From contig NZ_JAPCKI010000018.1 in assembly GCF_028680575.1 (NCBI RefSeq), forward strand, positions 1-64,000: a DNA stretch of 64,000 bases, written 5' to 3'. The DNA is from Acidovorax benzenivorans. Its GTDB lineage: Bacteria; Pseudomonadota; Gammaproteobacteria; Burkholderiales; Burkholderiaceae_C. Below the pieces are notes generated by a model, which did no database searches, was not told the DNA's origin, and saw only the letters and a program-made list of their open reading frames with translations. The translations under genes and the position numbers were made by a program. Shown one piece after another: positions 34,301-43,130 of this stretch; within the stretch, counting starts at the first letter, position 1; every line of letters starts with the position of its first letter.

Positions 34301-37300
34301 CGGCCTGGGCCTCGGTCAGCACGCCCAGGTAGGTGGTGTGGACCTTGGGCAGCGTGAACACCAGCGCCGTGGTCAATGCCTGCAGCGCGGGCAGGTAGTC
34401 GCGGTGCGGGCGGTGCGACGCCCACTGGATGCTGGCCAGCGTGGCCGACATGGCCGAAGCGCGCTCCAGATAGGTGGTCTGGCGGTACTTGTCGATGATG
34501 GCCAGCAGCGTGGCCGGGTCTTGCGATGCCGCCGTGGCAAAAGTGACGCAGGCCTGCGCACCGGGCGCAATGCGCAGCATCACGCCCAGCGCCGCCACAG
34601 GGTCCAGGCCCGTGTCCAGCGATGCAGGCATTTCAGGCACGCGGCTGAGCAAAGCCAACGGCTGGCCGGGCGTATGGTTGCGCCCCAGCCAGAGCTGCCG
34701 GTCGGTCTGGCAACGCAGGCCCAGCACGTGCCCTTGGGTATCTGCGACAAAGTGGGCGGCTTGCAGGGTGGTCTCGGTCTGCAGGCGTGGCGTTCGGATG
34801 AACCTCAGCGCCTGCTGCGCGGGCAGCCAGTCGGCCGCGATGAAGAGGTTGGAGAACGCGGGGTGCGCCTCGTCGGCCGCGTGGGTGGCCAGGGTGATGT
34901 CCAGGGCCGAAATCAGCTCCAGCTCGATCACCTCATCACCCAGGTTGCTCACCACCACCTTGCGCAGTTCAATGTCGTCTTCCGGGCTCACCCACACGGT
35001 GGTGTGCACGCGCAGCCCCGGCCACAGTGCGTCAAAACACACGCGGTCAGCGTGGAAGATGCTGCCATACACCGCACGCGCATCGGGCGCGGGGTGGCTG
35101 GTGACGGACGCGGGCACGCTGGAGCCCATCTGCCGCACATACAGAAAGCTGCCATGTGCATCCCGCAGCGCATCGTCGCGCCAGCGGGTGATGCCCGTCT
35201 GGTGCCAGCGGCTCCACCCTGCCCCGTTGGCGCGCAGGGTGACGCTGTAGCGCCCGTTGCCCAGCAGATGTGTGGGCTCCAAGACCTGGGCGCCCGGGGT
35301 GACGGGGCGCACATGGTCGGGCGTTTTTTGTTGGCGCGCATGCAGCGGCAGGCGCGGCGGTGTGGCCTGCAAGGTGGGCAGCTCGCGCGGTGCGCGCTCC
35401 TGCAGCAGCGGCAGCACGGCTTCGATGCGGGCATGCGCCGTACCCCAGCGCTGCGCAACACCACCCAGCAGCACGTTGGCCAGCGCCACGATGGTCATGC
35501 CCTGGTGGTGGGCCATGTAGGTGCTGACCAGCGTGAGCCGCTCGCCATGGGTCTGGCGTTCGGGCGTGAAGTCCAGCGCCTCGTAAAAACCGTAGCGCCC
35601 CCGCGCCGACAGTGCGGCCAGCGTGCGGAAGTTGGTGCAGGCTGCGCGGGCATCCACCTGGGTGGCCAGCGCCGTGGCATAGGGGGCAATCACCAGCTCG
35701 CCCACGGGCGTGCGGCGCAAGGCCAAGCGGGGCACGCCCTGCGGCGCGTACTGGTAGGCCAGCGTGTAGTCGCGCCCGGCATAGGCGCATTCGGAAATGC
35801 CCCAGGGCATGTCTTTGCCCAAGGCCTGCACCAGCGCCACATGCTCACGCAGGGCGGACCGCCCTGCCTCGCCCAAGGCGCTGTGATAAGGCTCGGCCAT
35901 GACCAGCGTGGGCATGAGGTATTCAAACATCGAGCCCGACCACGAGCGCAGCACCGCATGGTGGCCGTTCGCAAAAAACGGCCGTCCCAGGGCCGCCCAG
36001 TGCTTGACGGGCAAGTCGCCCTTGGCCACGGCCAGCAAGCTGGTGGTGCGCGACTCGGACGCGAGCAGGTCATAAAAAGAGGTGTCCAGTTGCTGCTCGT
36101 CCACCCGGTAGCCAATGTGCAGCAGGTGCCGCCGGGGGTGATACAAAAACCGAAAGTCGGCCTGCCAGGCGAGGGTATCCAGCGCCTCGGCCAGGGCCAT
36201 GAGGCGCCGCGTGGCTTCAGGCGCGCCGCCATTGTGTGCGGCCTGCAGGTCACGGTCCACTGACTGCAGCGTGGCCAAGTGGTCGGCCAGCAGCCACAGC
36301 AGTTCGTCCTGTGCCGTGGGCGGGCTGTGCACGATGGCCGGGTGGTGTGGTTGGGCCATGCTGCACAACTCGTCCTGCGCCTGCACTAGCAGCGCGCGAA
36401 ACGCCGTGGCCTCGGGCAGGTGCGCGGGGTCGGGTGGGCGCATGCCCAGCAGGCGGCTGAGCGCGGAGGGATGCTGCAACCCGCGCATGCCCGGGTGGTG
36501 GATGCCCAGCCGGGGCTGCAGCCGCGCCAGCGAGGCGCGGATGGCCTGCTCACCCGCCTGCGGCGACAGCGGCTGCGCCGCCAGCGCGCTGCAGGCCTGT
36601 GCCACGGCCACCAGGTGGGCGCAGAGGTTGCCACTGTCCACCGTGGACACATATCGCGGGTGCAGGGGCTGCAGGGTTTCGGTGTCGTACCAGTTCAAGA
36701 AGTGGCCCCGGTGCCGCTCCATGGCTTGCAGCGTCAATAGCGTGGCGTCGAGCCGGTCCAGCAGCTCCAGCGTGCCGATCCAGCCGAACTGGCGTGCGCA
36801 ACTGGCGCTCAGCAGGTACAGCCCGATGTTGGTGGGCGAGGTGCGGTGCGCCACCATTTCATACGGGGCGGTCTGCAGGTTGTCGGGCGGTAGGTGGTGG
36901 TTGTGTGCATCCACGCAGCGCTCGAACAAACGCCAGGTATCACGCGCCACTCCGTGCAGCAGGTCCTCGTCTTCGGCCGACAACGCAGGGTGCCCCTGAC
37001 CGGGCGGGACCCTATTGGCCAGCCACACCAGCAGCGGTGACAGCGCCCACAGCGCCAGCAGCGGCCCCACCAAGGCCCAGGGCACCGAGGTGTCCAGGGA
37101 GCCCCTGGCCCACAGCGCCACGCCACAGCCCAGCGCCAGCCAGGGCGCCGCCCTGTGCCTGCGCAGCGTGGCCACCAGGCCTGTGATCAAGGTGTTCTGC
37201 GCGGCCTCGGCCGTGGTCCACTCCAGCAGGTGCCTGCGGCTCACGGCCTGCCGGTGCACGGTGCGCACCACGGCATCGCCCAGCAGCAGGGCCTGCTGCG

Positions 37301-40031
37301 GCAGCAGGGCCAGGTGCCACACGCCGCTGGCCAGGGCACGCAGCAGGTCGCCTGAGGCTTCGTGCACAAAACGCACCCCGACCAGCCCAAAACGGCTGGG
37401 CACCCAGCCCGCCAGCGCCCCCATCAAGGGCGCAGCCACATAGGCCGCCACCACCAGCGCCAGCGTCCTGACCAAAGGCAGGCCCAGCCCCGCCAGGGCC
37501 AGCACCACCAGCACCAGCGATGCGGGCGCCACGAGCGAGCGGCGCAGGTTGTCCAGCAGCTTCCAGCGGTTGATGGGCGAGAGGCCCCAGCGCTGGGCCT
37601 GGGCCAGAAAGGGCCACAGCTGCCAGTCGCCCCGCGTCCAGCGGTGCAGGCGGGCGGCAGCGGTGTCACTGTGCTCGGGCTCGGCCTCCACCAGCGTCAC
37701 ATCGCTCACCACTGCGCAGCGTGCCAGCGCACCTTCAAGCAGGTCGTGGCTCAGCACCTGGTCGGCCGGCAAGCGCCCGCCCAAAACGGTGTGCACAGTG
37801 GCCACATGCAGCAGGCCCTTGCCGGTGAAGCTGCCTTCGGCAAAAAAATCCTGGTACACGTCGGACGTCATGGCGCTGTACGGGTCCAGCCCCTGCTGGC
37901 CCGCAAACAGCCATTGCCACAACGATGTGGTGGCAGACGTGGGCAGTGGCGCCAGCACCCGGGGCTGCAGGATGCCGTAGCCCTGCACCACACGCTGGCT
38001 GCAGGCATCCAGACGGGGCTGGTTCTCAGGGTGCTCGGCCACGCCCACCAGGCTGCGCAGACGGCCTGGTGGCAACTGCGTATCGCTGTCGAGCGTGAGC
38101 ACATAGCGGGTCTGTGGCGCCAGGTGTGAGAGTTCGCCCAGGTCCAGGAAGGCGCCCTGCACTCCGGTGGCGAGTACGGCCACCAGCTGTTCCAGCTTGC
38201 CGCGCTTGCGCTCCCAGCCGATCCACTGCTGCTGCGTGGGGCTGTAGGCGCGCGTACGGTGCAGCAACACAAAACGTGGGGCACTGCCCGTGGCGGGTGG
38301 GTGTTGCGCATTCAGGGCCAACATCAAGTCCTGGGCGTGCGCCAACAGCGCACCGTCTTCAGGCAGGTCTTGCGCGTCTGCATCCACACCGTCGGTCAGC
38401 AGTGCAAATTGCGCACAGGGCTCGGGGTTGGCCAGGTAATGCAGGTGCAGGCGGTGCACCAGCCGGTCGATGGTGCCGGTACTGCTGAGCAAGGCCGGGA
38501 TCGCCACCAACACACGTGCCGATGCCGGAATGCCCGCTGGCAGCAGGTAGCGCGGCATGTAGGTGGGTCGGATGGATTCGCCAATGAGCCGGTTGACCAC
38601 GGCCACCACGATCTCGGACACAGGCAGCAACAACAAGACGGCGACCAGCGCCAGGCCCGCAAGATGGGCGGCGCTGGTATCGGGCCCCACCTGCACACCC
38701 CACAGGGGCGCCATCAGCCAGGCCAGCAGGCCGAGCGAGCCCAGCAGCAAGGCGCCCAGGTACAGCGGCACACGTGACAGCCCCACCGCAGAGCGCCACA
38801 TGGCCACCGCATTGGTGGCATGGCGGCGCGTACCGAGGGCGTGCTCCAACTGACTGCGCCCGGCGCCTTGAAGCCAATAGCCTGCCAGCGCCTGCGCACC
38901 TTCAGGCGCATCCTGAGGCTTACCGTCGGCGCCCGACATCAGCACCAGCAGCGCCTGCGCCACGGCAGCCTCGCCCTGCCCGCTGCGGGCCGACAGGTTT
39001 TCAATGCCGTGCAAGGTGGTGTTGCGCGTGGACTCGTCTTCGGCCGCGAACACGGGCGACTGCAGCATGGCGCGCAGCACCAGGCTGGTCTGGCTGATGA
39101 TGTCGGACCAGTCGGCCGCGCCAATCAATCGCAGCGCCGTGACGGCATTGCCCATACTCAACTGGTCCGCCGCCTGGTTGATCTGCTGCTGGGCCTGCAG
39201 CGCCACCAGGTCGGGCACAGCGGTCAACAACCACTGCTGCACCGGCAACAATGGCAGCCCCGGTGTATGCCCACCCGGCGTTCTGCGCCCAGCCATGGAC
39301 TGCGCCAGATGGGCCAGGAACACAGGGGCCACGCCGCGCTGATCCATGGTGGCACACGCTGCGTCGAGCGTCTCGGCGGTCAACGCTTCGCAGCGGGTGG
39401 CGCACAGGCTGGCCAGCTCCTGCGCGGCCTTGTGGCTGGCCAGGCGCTCGGCCAGGCGGCGCAGGTTTTCGATGAGCACCACGCGCAGCGTGGTGGGCAA
39501 CGCCCACAGCTCGCCCTGGCTCAACTCGCGGGTCTGCTGGTAGGCATTGAGGTAGTGCGCCAGCAGCGATTCATCAAACGCGCTGTCGGTGTGGGCCACA
39601 AACGACCACGCCACGCCGTACACACGCGGCAGGCCCACCAGCGGGGCGTCTTTGAGCACTGGCAGTGAGCGGTAGTAACGCGGCGGCAGCCCGGCCCGGA
39701 TCTCCTTGAGCTGGCTTTCGATCAGGTGGAAGTTGTCAAACAGCCATTCGGCGGCGGGGCTGATGGCATGCTCGTCATGCGGTGCGTCGAACAGGTAGTG
39801 GTGCGCGGCCCGCAGCGCGCGGATGTTGCTCTGCAGGCGCGGGTAGAACGTGGTGCGACCAAACGGCGCCTTGCCTGCGTCGTGGGACGCGCCCAGGTGC
39901 CGACCATGCTCTTCGAAGCGGGCCACGCCAAACACTTCGGCCCGCAGGGGCTCCAGCACCGGGCCTGCCCGTGCATCGAGCATGTGGTCCAGCGCGGACG
40001 GAACCCAGGGCCATGGTGTGCGTAAGCCCAT
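31329..40031 (-). CDS. ndvB: Cyclic beta-1,2-glucan synthase (NdvB/ChvB type)
   Basis: 2900 residues, the usual size of the family. In order: a soluble N-terminal region, membrane helices (about 415-470 and others near 830-1010), a GT84 glycosyltransferase part with TLDSDTQLPPG (acidic DxD site) and AARLHRWTRGDWQ, then two large glycan-binding/processing regions and a GH94 phosphorylase-like C-terminal part with GGATGYRDQLQDAMA and catalytic GGDWNDGMNRVGDG near 2555. It initiates, elongates and cyclises periplasmic beta-1,2-glucans used in osmoadaptation and host interaction. The ATG at 40031 follows a small membrane-protein gene by 14 nt. Confidence 0.94.
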   Translation of the reverse strand: MGLRTPWPWVPSALDHMLDARAGPVLEPLRAEVFGVARFEEHGRHLGASHDAGKAPFGRTTFYPRLQSNIRALRAAHHYLFDAPHDEHAISPAAEWLFDNFHLIESQLKEIRAGLPPRYYRSLPVLKDAPLVGLPRVYGVAWSFVAHTDSAFDESLLAHYLNAYQQTRELSQGELWALPTTLRVVLIENLRRLAERLASHKAAQELASLCATRCEALTAETLDAACATMDQRGVAPVFLAHLAQSMAGRRTPGGHTPGLPLLPVQQWLLTAVPDLVALQAQQQINQAADQLSMGNAVTALRLIGAADWSDIISQTSLVLRAMLQSPVFAAEDESTRNTTLHGIENLSARSGQGEAAVAQALLVLMSGADGKPQDAPEGAQALAGYWLQGAGRSQLEHALGTRRHATNAVAMWRSAVGLSRVPLYLGALLLGSLGLLAWLMAPLWGVQVGPDTSAAHLAGLALVAVLLLLPVSEIVVAVVNRLIGESIRPTYMPRYLLPAGIPASARVLVAIPALLSSTGTIDRLVHRLHLHYLANPEPCAQFALLTDGVDADAQDLPEDGALLAHAQDLMLALNAQHPPATGSAPRFVLLHRTRAYSPTQQQWIGWERKRGKLEQLVAVLATGVQGAFLDLGELSHLAPQTRYVLTLDSDTQLPPGRLRSLVGVAEHPENQPRLDACSQRVVQGYGILQPRVLAPLPTSATTSLWQWLFAGQQGLDPYSAMTSDVYQDFFAEGSFTGKGLLHVATVHTVLGGRLPADQVLSHDLLEGALARCAVVSDVTLVEAEPEHSDTAAARLHRWTRGDWQLWPFLAQAQRWGLSPINRWKLLDNLRRSLVAPASLVLVVLALAGLGLPLVRTLALVVAAYVAAPLMGALAGWVPSRFGLVGVRFVHEASGDLLRALASGVWHLALLPQQALLLGDAVVRTVHRQAVSRRHLLEWTTAEAAQNTLITGLVATLRRHRAAPWLALGCGVALWARGSLDTSVPWALVGPLLALWALSPLLVWLANRVPPGQGHPALSAEDEDLLHGVARDTWRLFERCVDAHNHHLPPDNLQTAPYEMVAHRTSPTNIGLYLLSASCARQFGWIGTLELLDRLDATLLTLQAMERHRGHFLNWYDTETLQPLHPRYVSTVDSGNLCAHLVAVAQACSALAAQPLSPQAGEQAIRASLARLQPRLGIHHPGMRGLQHPSALSRLLGMRPPDPAHLPEATAFRALLVQAQDELCSMAQPHHPAIVHSPPTAQDELLWLLADHLATLQSVDRDLQAAHNGGAPEATRRLMALAEALDTLAWQADFRFLYHPRRHLLHIGYRVDEQQLDTSFYDLLASESRTTSLLAVAKGDLPVKHWAALGRPFFANGHHAVLRSWSGSMFEYLMPTLVMAEPYHSALGEAGRSALREHVALVQALGKDMPWGISECAYAGRDYTLAYQYAPQGVPRLALRRTPVGELVIAPYATALATQVDARAACTNFRTLAALSARGRYGFYEALDFTPERQTHGERLTLVSTYMAHHQGMTIVALANVLLGGVAQRWGTAHARIEAVLPLLQERAPRELPTLQATPPRLPLHARQQKTPDHVRPVTPGAQVLEPTHLLGNGRYSVTLRANGAGWSRWHQTGITRWRDDALRDAHGSFLYVRQMGSSVPASVTSHPAPDARAVYGSIFHADRVCFDALWPGLRVHTTVWVSPEDDIELRKVVVSNLGDEVIELELISALDITLATHAADEAHPAFSNLFIAADWLPAQQALRFIRTPRLQTETTLQAAHFVADTQGHVLGLRCQTDRQLWLGRNHTPGQPLALLSRVPEMPASLDTGLDPVAALGVMLRIAPGAQACVTFATAASQDPATLLAIIDKYRQTTYLERASAMSATLASIQWASHRPHRDYLPALQALTTALVFTLPKVHTTYLGVLTEAQAAHPVCDRRTLWQLGLSGDRPIVLVMAGSPQGMGLLRTLAQALREWAHGGVACDLVVLSSESHSYHMPLQRELTLLREHHDADLATHTGPAVTSLRVLRLDELSAAQLGTLVSLARITLQADGHALMHQVKAWVAAHGVSMAGPWRGGATDEVPTHQGSTQVPAPVGGFAPVTGTFGFDVSAALRPTKPWVNVLANAQLGAMVSETGAGNTWALNSRLNQLTAWSNDPVADPPAEWLLLQDRRTREVWGLTPSAWGAADVAYRVEHAQGTTTIRHRRGALEVEVRWCVDPVTAIKQVFVQVRNLGNRREHLRLVGMVEWMMGEKRGDRATLATAPCFAPLPDGRLLGLLCTQTEAAAGLGGGTAFFCEASAGPGTDDRANDSLDWTCDRREFFDAQGNLVVPLQLGQRSGFGMDPCAALSRLVTLRAGAVFERVYLMGYAPTEAAARALGAEAMAVAARTREKATVDQWNLLLGATQVTTPDPLFDVLVNRWLLYQTVSSRLFAKAGFYQAGGATGYRDQLQDAMALAWAQPGTLRAQIVLCASRQFEAGDVQHWWHTPGGAGVRTHFSDDLLWLPFACAHYLERTADHSLLEEQVAFLEGSAIPEGAEDIYESPSASTTTASVYEHAARTIDRSLRTGAHGLPLMGGGDWNDGMNRVGDGGRGESVWLAWFLCAIVTDWIPLARDQGDLDRVQRWDTALTGWRAALENQAWDGNWYQRAFFDDGTALGCHTRDEGRIDLIAQAWAVLSGAARPARQRHAMDAVEAHLVNPAAGLIQLLAPPLRHATPSAGYIQAYPPGVRENGGQYAHGGVWALMAAAELALQEPEHPGAFDVPYRYFTYLSPAHRAQHPVWGPVYAVEPYVMAADIYSQPPYVGRGGWSWYTGAAGWLHRAAVESILGLQMRAQELFFTPCLPSHWPGAELTLVRGGCTLRFILVRVAPGAVQSNLPGSAPPGARWLQVGERLRWTDLPPDLCCVIPIPTQVEPISDSA

Positions 40032-40045
40032 GCGCGCGCGCCCTA

Positions 40046-40285
40046 TCACACCAGCGATACAGCCCCCACCAGCAACGTGACCAAGAGTGCAACGGTCACC
40101 ACATGTTCGGCCACCAGGGTCTGCAGCCATGCAGCGCCAGCGAGCAACTGGTCCAGCGGCCCACGCAAAGCGCCGCAGTGCGCCAGATGTTCACCCAAGT
40201 GGGAGAGCTCCAGCAGCGATATGTCTGCCGACCGCCCGACGCAAGACGTGTCCCACGCAGAGGCAAGGGTGGATGGATGGGACAT
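40046..40285 (-). CDS. Small predicted membrane protein upstream of the glucan synthase
   Basis: 79 residues from an ATG with a clear AGGAG ribosome site 9 nt upstream. The N-terminal part is polar (MSHPSTLASAWDTSCVGRSA); the C-terminal 25 residues form a single hydrophobic helix (VVTVALLVTLLVGAVSLV) ending at the C-terminus, as in tail-anchored proteins. It ends 14 nt before ndvB and should be cotranscribed with it. I recognise no family. It might modulate the synthase or be a leader peptide coupling translation. The frame is open further upstream without a ribosome site. Confidence 0.6.
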   Translation of the reverse strand: MSHPSTLASAWDTSCVGRSADISLLELSHLGEHLAHCGALRGPLDQLLAGAAWLQTLVAEHVVTVALLVTLLVGAVSLV

Positions 40286-40676
40286 GGAAGGCTCCTGGTA
40301 CACAAGTGAATGGCGCAACCGCATGGCGGGTACGCTCTGATCCTCTTGTACAAGGGCTGGTGCTGCGCGTCTGTGCGCTGTCGAACAGACCACGGAGGGC
40401 CTGGTTTTTGCAGGCCGGGGCTCGGGCATTTCGCTACCCGCCCCCAGCCCATGCCAGCGATTTCTTTGGCGATGCGGGCTACTGTGATACACCTCAAATG
40501 CTACTATTTATATAGCATTATGCGCAATCAACAAAAGCGCCAGCGGCCGATTTGACCTCAAACTCTCAGATCAACCCCCGCTCAGTGGCACTGCGGCGGC
40601 ATGCAGAGCGGGGCTGTCAGCAGCCTATGGCTTTCAGCTGCGCCGTTGCACATACATCCCCTGCACCCCACACCGC
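40286..40676. other. Intergenic region upstream of the glucan synthase operon
   Basis: 391 bp between the small membrane-protein gene and aroQ. It should hold the glucan synthase promoter. Visible elements are a hairpin GGCCTG / CAGGCC at 40398-40416 and a family A repeat copy at 40493-40556. No gene is supported. Confidence 0.5.
40493..40556. repeat. Short interspersed palindromic repeat (family A), copy 2
   Basis: The AT-rich stretch reads GCTACTATTTATATAGC, then CATTATGCGCAA, then AAAAGCGCCAGCGGCCGATT followed by TGACC. The AGCGCCAG.GGCC.ATTTGAC block matches the copy at 49137 almost exactly, and CATTATGCGCAA matches the copy at 11850. Confidence 0.6.
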
Positions 40677-41126
40677 TCAGGCAACCTGGGCGGCTTCGCG
40701 CAGGCTTTCGACCAAGGCTTGCAGCCCCGCAAGGTAGGAATGGGGCCCAAAGCCCTGCACCGTGGCCTTGACGGCGGGCGAGATGATGGAGTGCGCGCGC
40801 CAGGCCTCGCGCGCGGCGATGTTGGACATGTGCACTTCGATCACCGGGAAAGGCATTGCCTTGATGGCGTCGTGCAGCGGCACGCCGTGCTGCGTGAGGC
40901 CGGCAGGATTCACCAGTGCGCCCTGCGCCGCGTCGATGTTGGCGTGCAGGAAGTCGATGAGCGCGCCTTCGTGGTTGGACTGCACGATGTCGAGCTCCAC
41001 ACCCAGCTCTGCAGCGAGCTTGAGCAAACGCTCGTTGATCTGGGCCAGCGTGGTGGTGCCGTAGATATGGGGTTCGCGGCGCCCGAACAGGTTGAGGTTG
41101 GGGCCGTGGAGGATGAGGATTTTCAT
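40677..41126 (-). CDS. aroQ: Type II 3-dehydroquinate dehydratase
   Basis: 149 residues, normal for the dodecameric type II enzyme. It interconverts 3-dehydroquinate and 3-dehydroshikimate. The N-terminal ILHGPNLNLFGRREPHIYG with its catalytic tyrosine, the SNHEGALIDF loop, NPAGLTQHGVPLHDAI and the EVHMSNIAAREAWR segment with catalytic histidine are all present. It starts 19 nt after a TRAP-type binding-protein gene, not with accBC as biosynthetic aroQ often does in proteobacteria, so a catabolic (quinate/shikimate) role is possible. Confidence 0.95.
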   Translation of the reverse strand: MKILILHGPNLNLFGRREPHIYGTTTLAQINERLLKLAAELGVELDIVQSNHEGALIDFLHANIDAAQGALVNPAGLTQHGVPLHDAIKAMPFPVIEVHMSNIAAREAWRAHSIISPAVKATVQGFGPHSYLAGLQALVESLREAAQVA

Positions 41127-41145
41127 AGGTTTCAGACCGGATGGC

Positions 41146-42147
41146 TTACTTGCGGATGCGGGCCAACTCGTCGTTGTAGAGCTTGACGATGGCCGGGTCG
41201 TAGGTGGCCGCGAACTTCTCGATCACGGGATTGGCGATCTGCTGCATGCGGGCCAGCTCGGCGGGCATGATCTCGTTGTAGGCCATGCCTTTGGCTTGCA
41301 GGTCACCCACCGAACGCTGCGCTGCAGCGCGGCTCACCTGGCGCTGGTAGCCACGCGACTCGTTGGCGGCGTCGTGCATCATCTTCTGCTCGGCGGGGGT
41401 GAGCTGGTCCCAGAACTTCTTGCTCACCAGCACGATGTTGGCGGCGTACACGTGGTTGGTGGCGCTGACGTACTTCTGCACCTCGAACATCTTGTTCGAC
41501 AGGATCACCGCATACGGGTTCTCCTGGCCGTCCACGGCTCTGGCTTCGAGCGCGCCATACAGCTCGGCAAAGGGCATGGGCACGGGGTTGGCCTTGAAGG
41601 CCTTGAAGGTCTCCAGGAACACCGGGTTGGGGATCACGCGCAGCTTGAGGCCATCAAAATCGTCGGCCTTGGTGATGGGTCGCTTGCTGTTGGTCACGTT
41701 GCGAAAACCCAGGTCCCAGTAGCCCAGGGCCACCAGGCCTTTCTCGGGCAACCGAGCAATCAGCGCCTGGCCCAACGGGCCGTCGAGCAGCGCATCGGCC
41801 TGCGCAAAGTTGGCCACCGAGAAGGGGAAGTCCACCAGCCCAAATTCTTTAACGATGCCCGCCAGCGACGTGGTGGCCGGAGCCGACATCTGCTGCACAC
41901 CGCCCTGCAGCGCCGACTGCTGCTGCATCTCGTTGCCCAGCTGCGAGGCGGGGAACTCCATCACCTTCATCTTGCCGCCGCTCTTGGCCGCCAGCAGCTC
42001 GCCAAAGCGCTTGACGCCGAAGCTCACGGGATGGTCGGCGTTGTTCAGGTGGCCAAAGCGGATCACACGCTCCTGCTGCGCGGCGGCGGGCAGCGCCATC
42101 AAGAAGGACAGGCCAGCGGCCGCCAGGAGGCAAGCAGTTTTTTTCAC
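41146..42147 (-). CDS. TRAP transporter solute-binding protein, DctP family
   Basis: 333 residues from a GTG at 42147 with ribosome site GGAGA. The signal peptide (CLLAAAGLSFLMALPAAAQ) precedes a DctP-type periplasmic binding domain: VIRFGHLNNADHPVSFGVKR, the conserved NPVFLETFKAFKANPVPMPF segment with GLKLRVIPNP (arginine that contacts the ligand carboxylate) and QENPYAVILS. It would bind an organic acid. The membrane subunits DctQ and DctM are not adjacent. It is cotranscribed with aroQ and divergent from an IclR regulator, so the ligand may be an aromatic-pathway acid; that is inference. Confidence 0.9.
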   Translation of the reverse strand: MKKTACLLAAAGLSFLMALPAAAQQERVIRFGHLNNADHPVSFGVKRFGELLAAKSGGKMKVMEFPASQLGNEMQQQSALQGGVQQMSAPATTSLAGIVKEFGLVDFPFSVANFAQADALLDGPLGQALIARLPEKGLVALGYWDLGFRNVTNSKRPITKADDFDGLKLRVIPNPVFLETFKAFKANPVPMPFAELYGALEARAVDGQENPYAVILSNKMFEVQKYVSATNHVYAANIVLVSKKFWDQLTPAEQKMMHDAANESRGYQRQVSRAAAQRSVGDLQAKGMAYNEIMPAELARMQQIANPVIEKFAATYDPAIVKLYNDELARIRK

Positions 42148-42227
42148 AGGGACTTCTCCAACAAAAAGAGACCAGGAATGTGCACACCAGGCCCGGAGTG
42201 CATCTGGGACTGCATCGTACGAATAAA

Positions 42228-42244
42228 GTGGAAACTGTTTCCAC
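42228..42244. promoter_or_regulatory. Palindromic operator, probable IclR-family binding site
   Basis: GTGGAAACTGTTTCCAC is a perfect inverted repeat with 8-bp arms and one central base. It lies in the divergent region between the TRAP binding-protein gene and iclR-type gene. IclR-family operators are commonly of the TGGAAA-n-TTTCCA form, so this is a strong candidate for the site through which the regulator controls both directions. Confidence 0.75.
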
Positions 42245-42341
42245 AGTAGAAACCCTTTAACAATTTTTGATACATTGCGCCGGAAGATCCAGGGCCTGGC
42301 TATCCCAGAAGAACCTGTTCACGATCACAAAGAGCCCCGCC

Positions 42342-43124
42342 ATGAGCAGCATCCTTGAGCGCAGTTTCAAAGTCCTGGAACACCTTGCCCCACACCCTGA
42401 AGGCAAAGCCCTGTCGAGCCTGGCCTCTGAACTGGACATGCCGCTGAGCGCCACACACCGCCTGCTGGCCGAGCTGATCCGTTGCGGCTACGTACGGCAG
42501 GACCAGAGCCAGGGCAGCTACATGCTCACCATCAAGCTGGTGTCGCTGGGCCTGGGCTACCTGAGCGCGACGGGCGTGGTGGACATCGCCCAGCCCCTGC
42601 TCGACCGGCTGGCCGCTGAATCTGGCGAGCTGGTGCGTCTGGCCGTGGTGGATGGTGATGCGCTGACCTTTGTGGCCAAGGCACAAGGGGCCGTGCGCGG
42701 TCTGCGCTATGACCCGGACATGGGCCTGTCAGTCAACCTGTCCTGCAGCTCGGCCGGCCACGCGTGGCTGTCCACGATGAGCGATGAAGAGGCCCTGGCC
42801 CTGGTGGCGCGCCAGGGCTTCGGCAAGCCCGAGGACTACGGCCCCAACGCGCCCACCACCGTGAAGGCGCTGCTGGCCTATCTGCGCACTGCGCGGCAGC
42901 AGGGCTTCAGCACCATCGTCGAAGTGTTTGCACCGGCCATGACAGCCATGGCCGCGCCCATTCGCCGGGGCAACGGCACGGTGATCGGGGTGGTGACCAT
43001 TGCCGGCCCGTTGGTGCGCCTGACACCCGAGCGCATGCAGGCCCTGGGCCCTGCCCTGCTGAACACCACGCACGAACTGGCCATGGCCAGCACGGGGTCA
43101 CCGCTGCTCAAACAGCGCGGCTGA
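42342..43124 (+). CDS. IclR family transcriptional regulator
   Basis: 260 residues from the ATG at 42342. The N-terminal winged helix (ILERSFKVLEHLAPHPEGKA, LASELDMPLSATHRLLAELI) is followed by the IclR effector domain (VVDIAQPLLDRLAAESGE, the NLSCSSAGHAWL segment and AAPIRRGNGTVIGVVTIAGP). IclR proteins bind small carboxylates or aromatics. It is divergent from the dctP-aroQ pair with a matching palindrome between them, so it most likely regulates that pair and itself. Six nt separate its stop from the convergent ogt gene. Confidence 0.93.
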   Translation: MSSILERSFKVLEHLAPHPEGKALSSLASELDMPLSATHRLLAELIRCGYVRQDQSQGSYMLTIKLVSLGLGYLSATGVVDIAQPLLDRLAAESGELVRLAVVDGDALTFVAKAQGAVRGLRYDPDMGLSVNLSCSSAGHAWLSTMSDEEALALVARQGFGKPEDYGPNAPTTVKALLAYLRTARQQGFSTIVEVFAPAMTAMAAPIRRGNGTVIGVVTIAGPLVRLTPERMQALGPALLNTTHELAMASTGSPLLKQRG

Positions 43125-43130
43125 GCCCGG

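Noticed and set aside
34266..36263. Plus-strand open frame of about 665 codons opposite ndvB
   Set aside because: No start signal, no motifs and antisense to a complete synthase.
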